From positions 1 to 64,000 of the forward strand of contig CACWNV010000009.1 of assembly GCA_902762325.1 (NCBI GenBank): 64,000 nucleotides of DNA, written 5' to 3'. Below are positions 43,426 through 53,409 of this stretch, in pieces (the stretch's first letter is position 1; every line of letters begins with the position of its first letter). The translations under genes and the position numbers were made by a program. The notes beneath the pieces were generated by a model, which was given only the letters and a program-made list of their open reading frames with translations, made no database searches and was not told where the DNA came from. Origin of the DNA: an uncultured Prevotellaceae bacterium. GTDB taxonomy: Bacteria > Bacteroidota > Bacteroidia > Bacteroidales > Bacteroidaceae.

Positions 43426-44934
43426 ATGCCTGACAACAATAATAATACGAATAAACAGAGGAGACAAGTGCCCATAGATAGTACGTACGGACATTTGCAG
43501 CCTCAGTCCCTTGATATAGAGCGAGTGGTATTGGGAGCATTGATGATAGACAAAGATGCCTTCTCAATCGTATCTGAGATTATCCGTCCTGAGACATTCT
43601 ATGAGCCTCGTAATCAGAAGATATTCCATGCCATTCAGACATTGAACATGGAGGAAAAGCCTGTGGACATCATGACTGTGGCTGAGCAGCTCAGGCGTGA
43701 GGGCACATTGGATGAGGTAGGGGGACCTGCCTACATCGTTGAGCTCAGTTCACACGTGGCATCATCCGCACATATTGAGTATCATGCCCATGTGCTTGCG
43801 CAGAAGTTCCTTGCTCGTCAGCTGATCTCTTATGCCAGCCGCGTGGAAACCAATGCCTTCGACGAGACCTTAGACATCGATCTGGTGATGCAGAAGGCAG
43901 AAGGGGAACTGTTTGAAATATCCCAGAAGAACATGCGGCAGGACTATACCCAGATAGACCCCGTCATCTCCCAGGCTGTGGATATCCTTCAGAAAGCATC
44001 TGCAAGTAGTGGAGGTCTGACAGGTATTCCTACCGGTTACGGTAAGCTGGATGACTTTACTTCCGGCTGGCAGAAGAGTGATCTCGTCATCATTGCCGGT
44101 CGTCCTGCAATGGGTAAGACATCCTTTGCATTGAGTCTTGCCAAGAACATTGCCGTAGATTATCGTGAACCCATCGCTTTTTTCTCTCTGGAGATGAACA
44201 ATGTGCAGCTTGTAAACCGCCTGATTTCCAATGTGTGCGAGATTACAGGTAATAAGATATTGAACGGACAGTTGTCTCCCGATGAGTGGGAACGTCTTGA
44301 TAAAAACATCAGAAGGCTGATGGGTGCACCTATTTATATAGATGACACTCCGGGACTCTCTATTTTCGAGCTACGCACTAAGGCACGCCGACTGGTGCGC
44401 GAAAAGGGTGTGAAGATTATCATGATTGACTATCTGCAGCTGATGAATGCCAATGGAATGCGTTTCGGCAACAGACAGGAAGAGGTCTCTACTATCTCGC
44501 GCTCCTTGAAAGGTCTGGCAAAAGAGCTGGACATTCCTATCCTTGCTCTTTCACAATTGAACCGTACCGTAGAGAATCGTGACGGCATAGACGGAAAACG
44601 CCCTCAGCTCAGCGACCTCCGTGAATCAGGAGCCATTGAGCAAGATGCCGACATGGTGTTGTTCGTTCACCGTCCTGAGTATTATCATATTTTTGATGAC
44701 GGAAAAGGCAATGACTTGAGAGGAAAGGCTCAGATCATCATTGCAAAGCACCGTAAGGGAGCCACCGGTGACGTCTTGCTGACCTTCAGAGGCGAGTACA
44801 CCCGTTTCCAGAACCCTGATGACGGATTCATTCCACCAAGTCCGAGTAGTGGAGGTGAGATAATGGGCAGTAAAATCAATGGTGAAAACGATGAGCCTTT
44901 TGCCCCTCCACCTGTTGAACCGATTAGTTTTTAG
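43426..44934 (+). CDS. dnaB: Replicative DNA helicase
   Basis: A 502-residue hexameric 5'-3' helicase that drives the replication fork. The N-terminal DnaB domain starts after a short Asn/Arg-rich extension (QSLDIERVVLGALMIDKDAF). The RecA-like C-terminal domain carries PTGYGKLDDFTSGW, Walker A GRPAMGKT (225-232), Walker B region IIMIDYLQLM, and the SQLNRTVENR and QIIIAKHRKG arginine-finger segments. The C-terminal tail is Pro/Ser-rich. No intein is seen. It is monocistronic, with repeats in its upstream region. Confidence 0.96.
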   Translation: MPDNNNNTNKQRRQVPIDSTYGHLQPQSLDIERVVLGALMIDKDAFSIVSEIIRPETFYEPRNQKIFHAIQTLNMEEKPVDIMTVAEQLRREGTLDEVGGPAYIVELSSHVASSAHIEYHAHVLAQKFLARQLISYASRVETNAFDETLDIDLVMQKAEGELFEISQKNMRQDYTQIDPVISQAVDILQKASASSGGLTGIPTGYGKLDDFTSGWQKSDLVIIAGRPAMGKTSFALSLAKNIAVDYREPIAFFSLEMNNVQLVNRLISNVCEITGNKILNGQLSPDEWERLDKNIRRLMGAPIYIDDTPGLSIFELRTKARRLVREKGVKIIMIDYLQLMNANGMRFGNRQEEVSTISRSLKGLAKELDIPILALSQLNRTVENRDGIDGKRPQLSDLRESGAIEQDADMVLFVHRPEYYHIFDDGKGNDLRGKAQIIIAKHRKGATGDVLLTFRGEYTRFQNPDDGFIPPSPSSGGEIMGSKINGENDEPFAPPPVEPISF

Positions 44935-45008
44935 TCGAAAAACTTAAAAAATATAACTTTTTTGCTTAAATTTGTTACGATTTGTTTTTCTAATTCAAAT
45001 AAAAGAAT

Positions 45009-45016
45009 TACCTTTG
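45009..45016 (+). promoter_or_regulatory. -7 box of the leu operon
   Basis: TACCTTTG matches TAnnTTTG, 35 nt before the ATG of leuA at 45052. The leader is too short for a classical attenuator or T-box. Confidence 0.55.
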
Positions 45017-45051
45017 CCCGCCAAAAAGGGAATTTACTATAGAACAATAAA

Positions 45052-46551
45052 ATGAGTGACAGATTATTTATTTTCGACACGACACTTCGTGATGGTGAAC
45101 AAGTACCAGGGTGTCAGTTGAACACAGTAGAGAAGATTCAGGTAGCGAAACAACTAGAGCAATTGGGAGTAGATGTCATTGAAGCCGGATTTCCTATTTC
45201 CAGTCCTGGTGATTTCAATTCTGTCATAGAGATCTCAAAGGCCGTCACATGGCCCACTATCTGTGCGCTGACCCGTGCGGTAAAGAAAGACATCGACGTG
45301 GCTGTCGAGTCCCTTCAATATGCCAAGCGGAAGCGTATTCATACAGGTATTGGAACATCCGACTATCACATCAAATACAAATTCAACACTACCCATGAGG
45401 AAATCATCGAACGAGCCGTAGAGGCTGTTAAATATGCCAAGCGGTTTGTTGAAGATGTTGAATTCTATGCCGAAGATGCCGGACGTACAGACAACGAGTA
45501 TCTGGCACGTGTAGTTGAAGCCGTGATAAAGGCAGGGGCAACGGTGGTCAATATCCCTGACACAACTGGTTACTGCCTACCTGAAGAGTATGGAGAGAAA
45601 ATAAAATACCTCGTAGAGCATGTAAATGGTATTCACAAGGCTGTTATCTCCACTCATTGTCACAATGACTTGGGAATGGCAACCGCCAACACACTATCCG
45701 GCGTTCTCAATGGGGCACGGCAGGTAGAGGTAACGGTCAACGGAATAGGAGAGCGGGCTGGTAATACTTCTCTGGAAGAGATTGCCATGATTCTGAGATG
45801 CCACAAGGGTATCGGAATAAATACCAATATCAATACCACAAAGATCTACCCGATAAGCCGGATGGTGTCAAGTCTGATGAACATGCCAGTCCAGCCCAAC
45901 AAGGCTATAGTTGGTCGTAATGCCTTTGCGCACTCAAGCGGTATCCATCAAGACGGAGTGTTGAAGAATGTCCATACCTATGAAATCATCGATCCCAAGG
46001 ATATAGGTCTCGACGACAACTCTATCGTCCTGACAGCTCGTTCAGGCAGGGCAGCCCTCAAGTTCCGTCTTCATGCAAATGGAGTGGATGTGGATGACGA
46101 TGCTAAGCTGGACAAGATCTATCAGAAGTTCCTTAAGCTTGCCGATCAGAAGAAAGAGATTAACGATGCTGATATCCTGATGCTTGCCGGAGCAGACACA
46201 TCTGATGCTCATGCCGTGAAACTTGACTTCTTGCAGGTGACTACTGGTATGGGAGTCAGAAGCGTTGCGAGCATTGGACTGGATATAGCTGGTCAGAAAT
46301 TCGAGGCAGCCTCAACGGGTAACGGTCCTGTCGATGCCGCCATCAAAGCCCTGAAGAAGATCATCCTGAAGCAGATGACGCTGAAAGAGTTCACTATCCA
46401 GGCTATTTCAAAGGGTTCCGATGATGTGGGTAAAGTACACATGCAGGTGGAATACGACGGTAGTCTGTACTATGGTTTCGGTGCCAACACGGATATCGTC
46501 ACCGCATCCGTAGAGGCATATATAGATTGTATAAACAAATTCAGAAAATGA
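45052..46551 (+). CDS. leuA: 2-isopropylmalate synthase
   Basis: A 499-residue enzyme condensing acetyl-CoA with 2-oxoisovalerate, the first committed step of leucine synthesis. The HMGL-like barrel begins with [15 protein letters not shown] (substrate and metal motif), has [14 protein letters not shown] with the metal-binding histidines, and [14 protein letters not shown]. The C-terminal LeuA dimer/allosteric domain (after ~395, [20 protein letters not shown]) supports feedback control by leucine. First gene of a five-gene operon; the gap to leuC is 3 nt. Confidence 0.93.
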   Translation: MSDRLFIFDTTLRDGEQVPGCQLNTVEKIQVAKQLEQLGVDVIEAGFPISSPGDFNSVIEISKAVTWPTICALTRAVKKDIDVAVESLQYAKRKRIHTGIGTSDYHIKYKFNTTHEEIIERAVEAVKYAKRFVEDVEFYAEDAGRTDNEYLARVVEAVIKAGATVVNIPDTTGYCLPEEYGEKIKYLVEHVNGIHKAVISTHCHNDLGMATANTLSGVLNGARQVEVTVNGIGERAGNTSLEEIAMILRCHKGIGINTNINTTKIYPISRMVSSLMNMPVQPNKAIVGRNAFAHSSGIHQDGVLKNVHTYEIIDPKDIGLDDNSIVLTARSGRAALKFRLHANGVDVDDDAKLDKIYQKFLKLADQKKEINDADILMLAGADTSDAHAVKLDFLQVTTGMGVRSVASIGLDIAGQKFEAASTGNGPVDAAIKALKKIILKQMTLKEFTIQAISKGSDDVGKVHMQVEYDGSLYYGFGANTDIVTASVEAYIDCINKFRK

Positions 46552-46554
46552 TCT

Positions 46555-47946
46555 ATGAACACATTATTTGATAAGATATGGGACAAACACGTGGTGCAGA
46601 TCATTGAAGACGGCCCCACACAATTATACATCGACCGGCTCTATTGCCATGAGGTTACATCTCCGCAGGCATTTGCAGGTCTGAAGGCGCGGGGATTAAA
46701 GTGCTTCCGTCCCCAACAGATATTCTGTATGCCCGACCATAACACGCCCACTCATGATCAGGATAAGCCCATTGAAGACCCCGTGTCAAAGAAGCAGGTG
46801 GACGTATTATCGCAGAATTGCGAATACTTCGGGCTGACTCACTTTGCCATGAACACCCCTGATAATGGCATCATTCATGTAGTGGGTCCCGAAAAAGGCC
46901 TTAGTCTCCCTGGTATGACAATCGTATGCGGAGATTCCCACACATCAACTCATGGGGCGGTAGGAGCCGTTGCCTTCGGTATTGGTACATCGGAGGTTGA
47001 AATGACGATGGCTTCCCAGTGCATTCTACAACAAAAGCCCAAGTCAATGAGAATCACCATCAACGGTTCTCTTGGCAAATGTGTGTCGGCAAAGGATGTC
47101 GCCCTCTTCCTGATTGCTCGTCTGACCACGTCAGGTGCTACCGGCTATTTCGTTGAATATGCAGGACAAGTAATCAGAGAGATGTCCATGGAAGGACGAC
47201 TGACACTTTGTAACCTCTCTATCGAGATGGGAGCCCGAGGCGGATTCATTGCCCCCGATGAGACAACATTTGCCTATCTGAAAGGACGTGAGTATGCTCC
47301 AAAAGGCGAAGAATGGGATAAGGCTGTAGCGTACTGGAAGACGTTGAAGAGCGACGACGATGCCGTCTTTGACAAAGAACTGACTTTCGATGCCGATGAG
47401 ATAGAACCGCGAATCACATTCGGAACGAATCCCGGCATGGGAATCGGCATTGGGGAAAACATTCCGACGCTTGACATGATTGACAAGACAGGGCAGGCAT
47501 CATTTATCAAAAGCCTTAGGTATATGGGATTCACACCAGGAGAAAAGCTGTTGGGGCATCCCATCGACTACGTATTTCTGGGAGCATGTACAAACGGACG
47601 TGTTGAAGACTTCCGAATGTTTGCCAATATCGTGAAGGGACATCACAAGGCGGAAAACGTAACGGCCTGGCTGGTACCAGGAAGTTGGGCGGTAGACAAG
47701 CAGATATGTGAGGAAGGACTTGACAAGATATTAAAAGAAGCAGGATTTGAAATCCGTCAGCCCGGATGTTCGGCTTGTCTGGCAATGAACGACGACAAGG
47801 TTCCAAGTGGTAAGCTCTGCCTGTCGACAAGTAACCGTAACTTCGAAGGAAGGCAAGGACCGGGTAGCAGGACTATTCTTGTCAGTCCTCTCGTAGCAGC
47901 TGCATCGGCTATAGCCGGTGTGATTGCAGATCCGCGTTTATGTTAA
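46555..47946 (+). CDS. leuC: 3-isopropylmalate dehydratase large subunit
   Basis: A 463-residue aconitase-family [4Fe-4S] subunit. It has [12 protein letters not shown] near the N-terminus, [20 protein letters not shown], and cluster cysteines in [12 protein letters not shown] and GCSACLAMN. With LeuD it isomerises 2-isopropylmalate to 3-isopropylmalate, and by family knowledge also citramalate to methylmalate. The length is typical. It follows leuA by 3 nt. Confidence 0.95.
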   Translation: MNTLFDKIWDKHVVQIIEDGPTQLYIDRLYCHEVTSPQAFAGLKARGLKCFRPQQIFCMPDHNTPTHDQDKPIEDPVSKKQVDVLSQNCEYFGLTHFAMNTPDNGIIHVVGPEKGLSLPGMTIVCGDSHTSTHGAVGAVAFGIGTSEVEMTMASQCILQQKPKSMRITINGSLGKCVSAKDVALFLIARLTTSGATGYFVEYAGQVIREMSMEGRLTLCNLSIEMGARGGFIAPDETTFAYLKGREYAPKGEEWDKAVAYWKTLKSDDDAVFDKELTFDADEIEPRITFGTNPGMGIGIGENIPTLDMIDKTGQASFIKSLRYMGFTPGEKLLGHPIDYVFLGACTNGRVEDFRMFANIVKGHHKAENVTAWLVPGSWAVDKQICEEGLDKILKEAGFEIRQPGCSACLAMNDDKVPSGKLCLSTSNRNFEGRQGPGSRTILVSPLVAAASAIAGVIADPRLC

Positions 47947-47976
47947 ACCATTCTTTATCTTTAGTATTGCAACGGC

Positions 47977-48567
47977 ATGAAACAAAAGTTTGATATAATT
48001 ACAAGTACATGTATTCCCCTCCCTCTGGAGAACATTGATACCGACCAGATTATCCCTGCCCGCTTTCTGAAAGCGACGGATAAAGAGGGAATGGGAGACA
48101 ACCTGTTCAGAGACTGGAGATATAATACTGATGGTACGCTGAAAAAGGATTTTGTCTTGAACGACCCTTCCTATAGCGGAGTGATACTTGTTGCCGGAAA
48201 AAATTTCGGCTCAGGGTCAAGTCGTGAACATGCGGCATGGGCGATAGCAGGATATGGATTCCGTGTGGTGATCAGTTCCTTTTTTGCAGATATTCATAAG
48301 AATAACGAGCTGAACAATTTCGTCTTACCAGTTGTCGTGACAGATGATTTCCTAAGAGAATTGTTTGCTTCTATAGAAAAAGACCATCAGACACTGGTTG
48401 AAGTGGACTTACCGAATCAGACCGTAACAAACAAGGCAACGGGCAGAAGTGAGCATTTCGAGATAAACGGATATAAAAAGCATTGTCTGATGAACGGATT
48501 GGATGACATCGACTATCTGATTCAGAATAAGGATAAAATCGAAGCATGGGAACAGCAGAACAGGTAA
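47977..48567 (+). CDS. leuD: 3-isopropylmalate dehydratase small subunit
   Basis: A 196-residue swivel-domain partner of LeuC. It contains IPLPLENIDTDQIIPARFLK with the conserved N-x-D-T-D-Q, and GKNFGSGSSREHAAWAI, the substrate-binding loop. The 3' end overlaps the next gene by 22 bp, indicating coupled translation. Confidence 0.95.
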   Translation: MKQKFDIITSTCIPLPLENIDTDQIIPARFLKATDKEGMGDNLFRDWRYNTDGTLKKDFVLNDPSYSGVILVAGKNFGSGSSREHAAWAIAGYGFRVVISSFFADIHKNNELNNFVLPVVVTDDFLRELFASIEKDHQTLVEVDLPNQTVTNKATGRSEHFEINGYKKHCLMNGLDDIDYLIQNKDKIEAWEQQNR

Positions 48568-50120
48568 CACGACCGCAACTCAAACAAAGGTATATTGAGA
48601 TTATGGACTGCACCCTTCGAGACGGGGAGCAGACAAGCGGTGTCTCTTTCTTGCCACACGAGAAACTGATGATTGCCAGACAACTTCTGAATGAAGTGAA
48701 TGTCGATAGGATAGAAGTGGCGTCGGCTCGTGTCTCCAAAGGCGAGAAGGATGCCGTGAGGATGATATGCCGATATGCTGACTCGATAGGTAAGCTGAAT
48801 AGAGTAGAGGTGTTAGGCTTTGTCGACGGGCATTTGTCGGTGGACTGGATCAAGAATTGCGGTGGTCGTGTCATCAATCTTCTTGTGAAAGGTTCCCGGA
48901 AGCATTGTGTCGAACAACTGCATAAGACTCCCGAAGAGCATATCAATGATGTTCTTCAGAGTCTGGAATATGCAGAACAACAAGGTATGGAGGTGAACCT
49001 CTACCTTGAAGACTGGACTTCCGGAATGCATGATTCCCTGGACTATGTGTATCAGTTAATGGATGCTCTCTGTGACACTAAGATAAGGCGCTTCATGCTC
49101 CCCGACACGTTGGGAATTGCTCATCCGCTACAATGTATCGAATATATGCGCAAGATGATAAAGCGTTACCCTGACAAGCATTTCGATTTCCATGCCCATA
49201 ATGACTATGACCTTGCCGTTTCTAATTCTCTTGCTGCCGTCTTAGGAGGATGCAAAGGATTGCATGTGACCGTCAACGGATTAGGAGAGCGATGCGGAAA
49301 TGCACCATTGGCAAGTGTACAGGTGATTCTACGTGATCATTTTAACGGTAAGACAAGTATCAATGAAGAAAAGTTGAATGATATCAGCCGGCTTGTAGAG
49401 AGCTATAGCGGTATTGCCATCCCTCCAAACATGCCTATCGTCGGCGAGAATGTGTTTACGCAAGTGTCTGGCGTCCATGCAGATGGTGATAAAAAGAACG
49501 ATCTTTATTGCAATGCCTTGGTGCCTGTACGTTTTGGACGTAAAAGAGAGTATGCGTTAGGAAAGAATTCAGGAAAGGCAAACATTGTCAAGAACCTTGA
49601 GGAATTAGGGTTAGAGCTGACTCCTGACCAGACTCAGAAAGTTACCAAGCGCATCACTGAACTTGGTGACAGAAAGGAAATCGTCACACAAGAAGACCTT
49701 CCATACATTGTGAGCGATGTATTGAAACACGATGTGCCGACTGACAAGATACAACTGTTGAGCTATATGGTCACCACTTCATACGGACTGAAACCGCTTG
49801 CAAGTATTAAGGTGTCAATTAATGGAAATGAATATGCGGCAGACTCAACCGGTGACGGACAATATGACGCATTTGTTAAGGCTTTGCGGAAGATTTACAA
49901 AGACAAACTGAACCGCACCTTCCCGATATTGGCGAACTACTCCGTATCAATTCCTCCTGGCGGTCGGACAGATGCATTAGTACAGACCATCATCACATGG
50001 AGATATGCTGATAAGATTCTCCGAACCAGAGGACTTGATGCTGACCAGACTGAAGCAGCCATTAAGGCTACATTCAAAATGCTGAATATTTTTGAGGAGA
50101 GTTTGACGGATACACATTAA
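48546..50120 (+). CDS. cimA: (R)-citramalate synthase-like protein, LeuA paralogue
   Basis: A 524-residue DRE-TIM enzyme, paralogous to leuA. CTLRDGEQTSGVSFLPHEKL, IEVASARVSKGE, EVLGFVDGHLSVDWIK, NLLVKGS, VNVYLEDW-type NLYLEDWTSG, FHAHNDYDLAVSNS, and VHADGDKKNDLY resemble Leptospira citramalate synthase, as I recall it, more than LeuA. Citramalate synthase joins pyruvate and acetyl-CoA, allowing isoleucine synthesis without threonine deaminase, using LeuCD and LeuB for the next steps. A C-terminal allosteric domain (IPPGGRTDALVQT) is present. A second isopropylmalate synthase or homocitrate synthase is less likely. Confidence 0.75.
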   Translation: MGTAEQVTRPQLKQRYIEIMDCTLRDGEQTSGVSFLPHEKLMIARQLLNEVNVDRIEVASARVSKGEKDAVRMICRYADSIGKLNRVEVLGFVDGHLSVDWIKNCGGRVINLLVKGSRKHCVEQLHKTPEEHINDVLQSLEYAEQQGMEVNLYLEDWTSGMHDSLDYVYQLMDALCDTKIRRFMLPDTLGIAHPLQCIEYMRKMIKRYPDKHFDFHAHNDYDLAVSNSLAAVLGGCKGLHVTVNGLGERCGNAPLASVQVILRDHFNGKTSINEEKLNDISRLVESYSGIAIPPNMPIVGENVFTQVSGVHADGDKKNDLYCNALVPVRFGRKREYALGKNSGKANIVKNLEELGLELTPDQTQKVTKRITELGDRKEIVTQEDLPYIVSDVLKHDVPTDKIQLLSYMVTTSYGLKPLASIKVSINGNEYAADSTGDGQYDAFVKALRKIYKDKLNRTFPILANYSVSIPPGGRTDALVQTIITWRYADKILRTRGLDADQTEAAIKATFKMLNIFEESLTDTH

Positions 50121-50149
50121 AGACTGAAACATTATAAACCATCATAACT

Positions 50150-51211
50150 ATGAAACTGAATATTGCGGTTCTTCCGGGTGACGGTATAGGACCAGAAATA
50201 ATGAAACAAGGACTTGCGGTTATGAATGCCATCGCCGAAAAGTTCAACCATGAATTTGTTTACCATGAAGCCATCTGTGGAGCCCATGCTATTGATAGTG
50301 TGGGAGATCCATTCCCTGAAGAGACATTTCAGACATGCGTTAATGCTGATGCCGTTTTGTTTGCCGCCGTCGGTGACTTGCGATTTGACAATGATCCGAC
50401 CGCCAAGGTTCGTCCAGAGCAAGGCTTGCTTGCCATGCGTAAGAAACTCGGCCTTTTTGCAAACATCCGGCCTGTTGCTACTTTCGACTGCCTCATACAT
50501 AAGAGTCCGCTAAAAGATGAACTGATCAAGGGAGCTGACTTCATTGTAATCAGAGAGCTGACCGGTGGAATGTATTTCGGTGAGAAATACCAGGATAACG
50601 ATAAGGCATACGACACGGACATCTATTACCGTTATGAAATAGAACGTATCTTGAAAGTTGCTTTTGAATACGCAAGGAAACGTAAAAAACACCTAACGGT
50701 GGTTGACAAGGCTAACATCCTTGCATCAAGTCGTTTATGGAGACAGATTGCAAAGGAAATGGAATCCCTTTATCCTGACATCACCACCGACTATATGTTT
50801 ATTGACAATGCGTCCATGCGAGTCCTTACAGAACCTCGCTTCTTTGACGTTATCGTCACGGAGAACACTTTCGGCGATATCCTGACCGACGAGACAAGTT
50901 GCATTACTGGTTCTATGGGATTGCAACCTTCATCATCCCTCGGTGAGAAGACACCCTTGTTTGAACCCGTTCATGGCAGTTGGCCGCAAGCAGCAGGTAA
51001 GAATATTGCTAATCCGCTGGCACAAATCCTTTCAGCAGCCATGTTATTGGAGCATTTCAACTTAGTGGAAGAGGGAGCATTGATTCGCAAGGCGGTAAGT
51101 GCCAGCCTTTCCGAAAATGTCCGTACTCCCGAAATACAAGTAGATAACGGTCCGAAATATGGAACGGATGATGTGGGCCAATGGATTGTGGAATACATTA
51201 AGAACTCATAA
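50150..51211 (+). CDS. leuB: 3-isopropylmalate dehydrogenase
   Basis: A 353-residue NAD-dependent decarboxylating dehydrogenase. Family motifs are [35 protein letters not shown], the catalytic Tyr region [17 protein letters not shown] with the Lys, and the metal-binding [12 protein letters not shown]. It completes the operon, and by family knowledge may also act on methylmalate for the citramalate route. A hairpin terminator follows 16 nt downstream. Confidence 0.95.
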   Translation: MKLNIAVLPGDGIGPEIMKQGLAVMNAIAEKFNHEFVYHEAICGAHAIDSVGDPFPEETFQTCVNADAVLFAAVGDLRFDNDPTAKVRPEQGLLAMRKKLGLFANIRPVATFDCLIHKSPLKDELIKGADFIVIRELTGGMYFGEKYQDNDKAYDTDIYYRYEIERILKVAFEYARKRKKHLTVVDKANILASSRLWRQIAKEMESLYPDITTDYMFIDNASMRVLTEPRFFDVIVTENTFGDILTDETSCITGSMGLQPSSSLGEKTPLFEPVHGSWPQAAGKNIANPLAQILSAAMLLEHFNLVEEGALIRKAVSASLSENVRTPEIQVDNGPKYGTDDVGQWIVEYIKNS

Positions 51212-51226
51212 TTATATATATACAAG

Positions 51227-51261
51227 AAGAGGATAACCGACTGGCTATCCTCTTTCCTTTT
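51227..51261 (+). terminator. Terminator of the leu operon
   Basis: AAGAGGATA (51227-51235) pairs with TATCCTCTT (51246-51254), with inner CC/GG pairs and a 4-nt loop, followed by TCCTTTT. Confidence 0.82.
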
Positions 51262-51274
51262 ATCAGCTCTTCTG

Positions 51275-53266
51275 TTATGAATTCATCGACAAGAGGAACT
51301 CCTCATTATCATGTGTATTCTGCATCCGCTCATGAATGGTGTTCATGGCTTCAATAGGATTCATGTCAGAGATATACTTACGTAAAATCCACATACGGTC
51401 AAGTGTTGTCTTGTCTTGTAACAGATCATCACGACGCGTACTTGAGGCAACAAGGTTGACGGCAGGGAAGATACGCTTGTTGGAAAGCGAACGGTCGAGC
51501 TGTAACTCCATGTTACCCGTTCCCTTAAACTCTTCGAAGATCACCTCATCCATCTTGCTACCGGTATCAATAAGAGCGGTGGCTATAATGGTGAGTGAAC
51601 CACCACCTTCTATATTACGTGCAGCTCCGAAGAATCTCTTCGGCTTTTGTAAGGCATTGGCATCGACTCCACCGGTAAGAACCTTTCCTGAAGCAGGAGC
51701 TACGGTATTATATGCACGGGCAAGTCGGGTGATGGAATCCAGGAAGATGACGACATCATGACCACATTCAACCATTCGTTTCGCTTTCTCTAAGACGATA
51801 CCAGCTATCTTCACATGTCGTTCAGCCGGCTCATCAAAGGTGGAAGCTATAACTTCTGCATTTACGGTACGTGCCATATCCGTTACTTCCTCTGGGCGTT
51901 CATCAATGAGCAGCATCATAAGATAGGCTTCCGGATGATTGGATGCTATCGCATTTGCAATATCTTTCATGAGGATGGTCTTACCTGTCTTAGGCTGGGC
52001 AACAATCAAAGCACGCTGTCCTTTACCGATAGGAGAGAAGAGGTCAACGATACGAGTTGACATGTTCGTCGTACTACGGTCTCCACATAACATGTATTTC
52101 TCATCCGGGAATAACGGTGTCAGGTGCTCGAATGGGATGCGGTCGCGAACTTCAGACGGCATACGGCCATTGATCTTATCAATGCTTGTCAACGGGAAAT
52201 ATTTTTCTCCGTCGTGAGGTGGACGAACATGGCACTGAACGACATCTCCAGTCTTCAATCCATAGCGTTTAATAAGATTTGCGGCTACATATACATCATC
52301 AGGAGATGACAGATAGTTATAATCACTCGAACGAAGGAATCCATAACCGTCGGGCATTATTTCAAGTACGCCATTTGCGGTGATAATGTCTTCGAAGTCA
52401 TATTGGGGGGCAGCCGCAGATTGTACCGGAGCTTGATAAGAGGGTAATGGCATGGGCTGCTGCATCGGTGTCGTGGGATTATCAAACATATCGTAGGTAG
52501 GAACTGCGCCATGATCCTCTATTGGAAGATCTACAACCGTAATAAAGTCCGTACCATCTTCAGGGTCGTCTTCCCAGACATGCTCTTCCATCATCTCCAT
52601 CTCTTCTTCCGGTGCCTCATTATGAGCATTAATCTTTGCCTGCAACTGCTCTAAGAGATTCTGGTCTGTCACATCTTTATCTGTAGCTTCCATATTAGAA
52701 AACTCTTCTTCCGGAATAAATTCGGGTTGTGATGATGCTTCCTCTATGTCTGTTCTGACTTCCTCATCACTCGATGCATTATCTGTTTCTCCCAACTCTG
52801 GATTCATCTCATCAGCCACTTCGGGTCCTTCGGCAATCATTTCGGGTTCTGGCAATTCTACAGATTTCTTCTTTCGCCCATTCTTAGCGGGAGCTTCCTG
52901 GGGCTTTCTCTCTGGCACATCGCTCTCAGCAGGTGCCTCCTCAACGGATTGAGCTACCATAGGCGTGGGGTCTTCTTTAAAAAGTGAAGGCTGGTCAACA
53001 CTTTGCTTACTCTTTTTCAAGTCAAAGTTCTCACCTTCCTTTCCATTAACGGTGTAAACACGGTCGGTATCCTTTTTGACGATACGGGTACGACGGCGTT
53101 TGGATGTTAACGGATTCTTATTGCCTTCAACAATGGCTTGCTTGTCCAAAATGGCATATACTATATCTTCCTGACTTGCATCAGCAGAAATATCAGCACC
53201 TAACTCTTTCACAATATCTTCGAGCTCGGAGATATTCTTTGACAATAATTCGTCTTTGCTATACAT
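51275..53266 (-). CDS. rho: Transcription termination factor Rho with long disordered insert
   Basis: A 663-residue Rho, against about 420 in E. coli. Rho N-terminal domain at 1-45 ([20 protein letters not shown]), then a ~240-residue acidic, Pro/Glu-rich, low-complexity insert (about 50-290, for example [21 protein letters not shown] in part), then the cold-shock RNA-binding domain ([14 protein letters not shown]) and the RecA-like ATPase with Walker A QPKTGKT (424-430). Long Rho inserts are usual in Bacteroidetes, and the one in Bacteroides thetaiotaomicron Rho has been reported to support condensate formation. It lies downstream of rpsA on the same strand but behind a terminator and its own promoter. 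Confidence 0.96.
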   Translation of the reverse strand: MYSKDELLSKNISELEDIVKELGADISADASQEDIVYAILDKQAIVEGNKNPLTSKRRRTRIVKKDTDRVYTVNGKEGENFDLKKSKQSVDQPSLFKEDPTPMVAQSVEEAPAESDVPERKPQEAPAKNGRKKKSVELPEPEMIAEGPEVADEMNPELGETDNASSDEEVRTDIEEASSQPEFIPEEEFSNMEATDKDVTDQNLLEQLQAKINAHNEAPEEEMEMMEEHVWEDDPEDGTDFITVVDLPIEDHGAVPTYDMFDNPTTPMQQPMPLPSYQAPVQSAAAPQYDFEDIITANGVLEIMPDGYGFLRSSDYNYLSSPDDVYVAANLIKRYGLKTGDVVQCHVRPPHDGEKYFPLTSIDKINGRMPSEVRDRIPFEHLTPLFPDEKYMLCGDRSTTNMSTRIVDLFSPIGKGQRALIVAQPKTGKTILMKDIANAIASNHPEAYLMMLLIDERPEEVTDMARTVNAEVIASTFDEPAERHVKIAGIVLEKAKRMVECGHDVVIFLDSITRLARAYNTVAPASGKVLTGGVDANALQKPKRFFGAARNIEGGGSLTIIATALIDTGSKMDEVIFEEFKGTGNMELQLDRSLSNKRIFPAVNLVASSTRRDDLLQDKTTLDRMWILRKYISDMNPIEAMNTIHERMQNTHDNEEFLLSMNS

Positions 53267-53328
53267 TAATATAAAGAGATTGATTTGATAAATTTGTTTC
53301 AGAAAACGAAACGTGTTTTTTAACGGTG

Positions 53329-53336
53329 CAAAATTA
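53329..53336 (-). promoter_or_regulatory. -7 box of rho
   Basis: The minus strand reads TAATTTTG, 62 nt before the start at 53266, leaving a leader of about 55 nt. Confidence 0.5.
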
Positions 53337-53354
53337 CGATATTTTTTTCATATA

Positions 53355-53387
53355 AACAAAAAAAGACCCGCTTTTTTGCGAGTCTTT
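53355..53387 (-). terminator. Intrinsic terminator of rpsA
   Basis: On the minus strand AAAAGACTCGC, loop AAAAAA, GCGGGTCTTTT with further T residues. The stem has one mismatch. Confidence 0.85.
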
Positions 53388-53409
53388 TCTAAACATTTAT
53401 AAAGGACTA

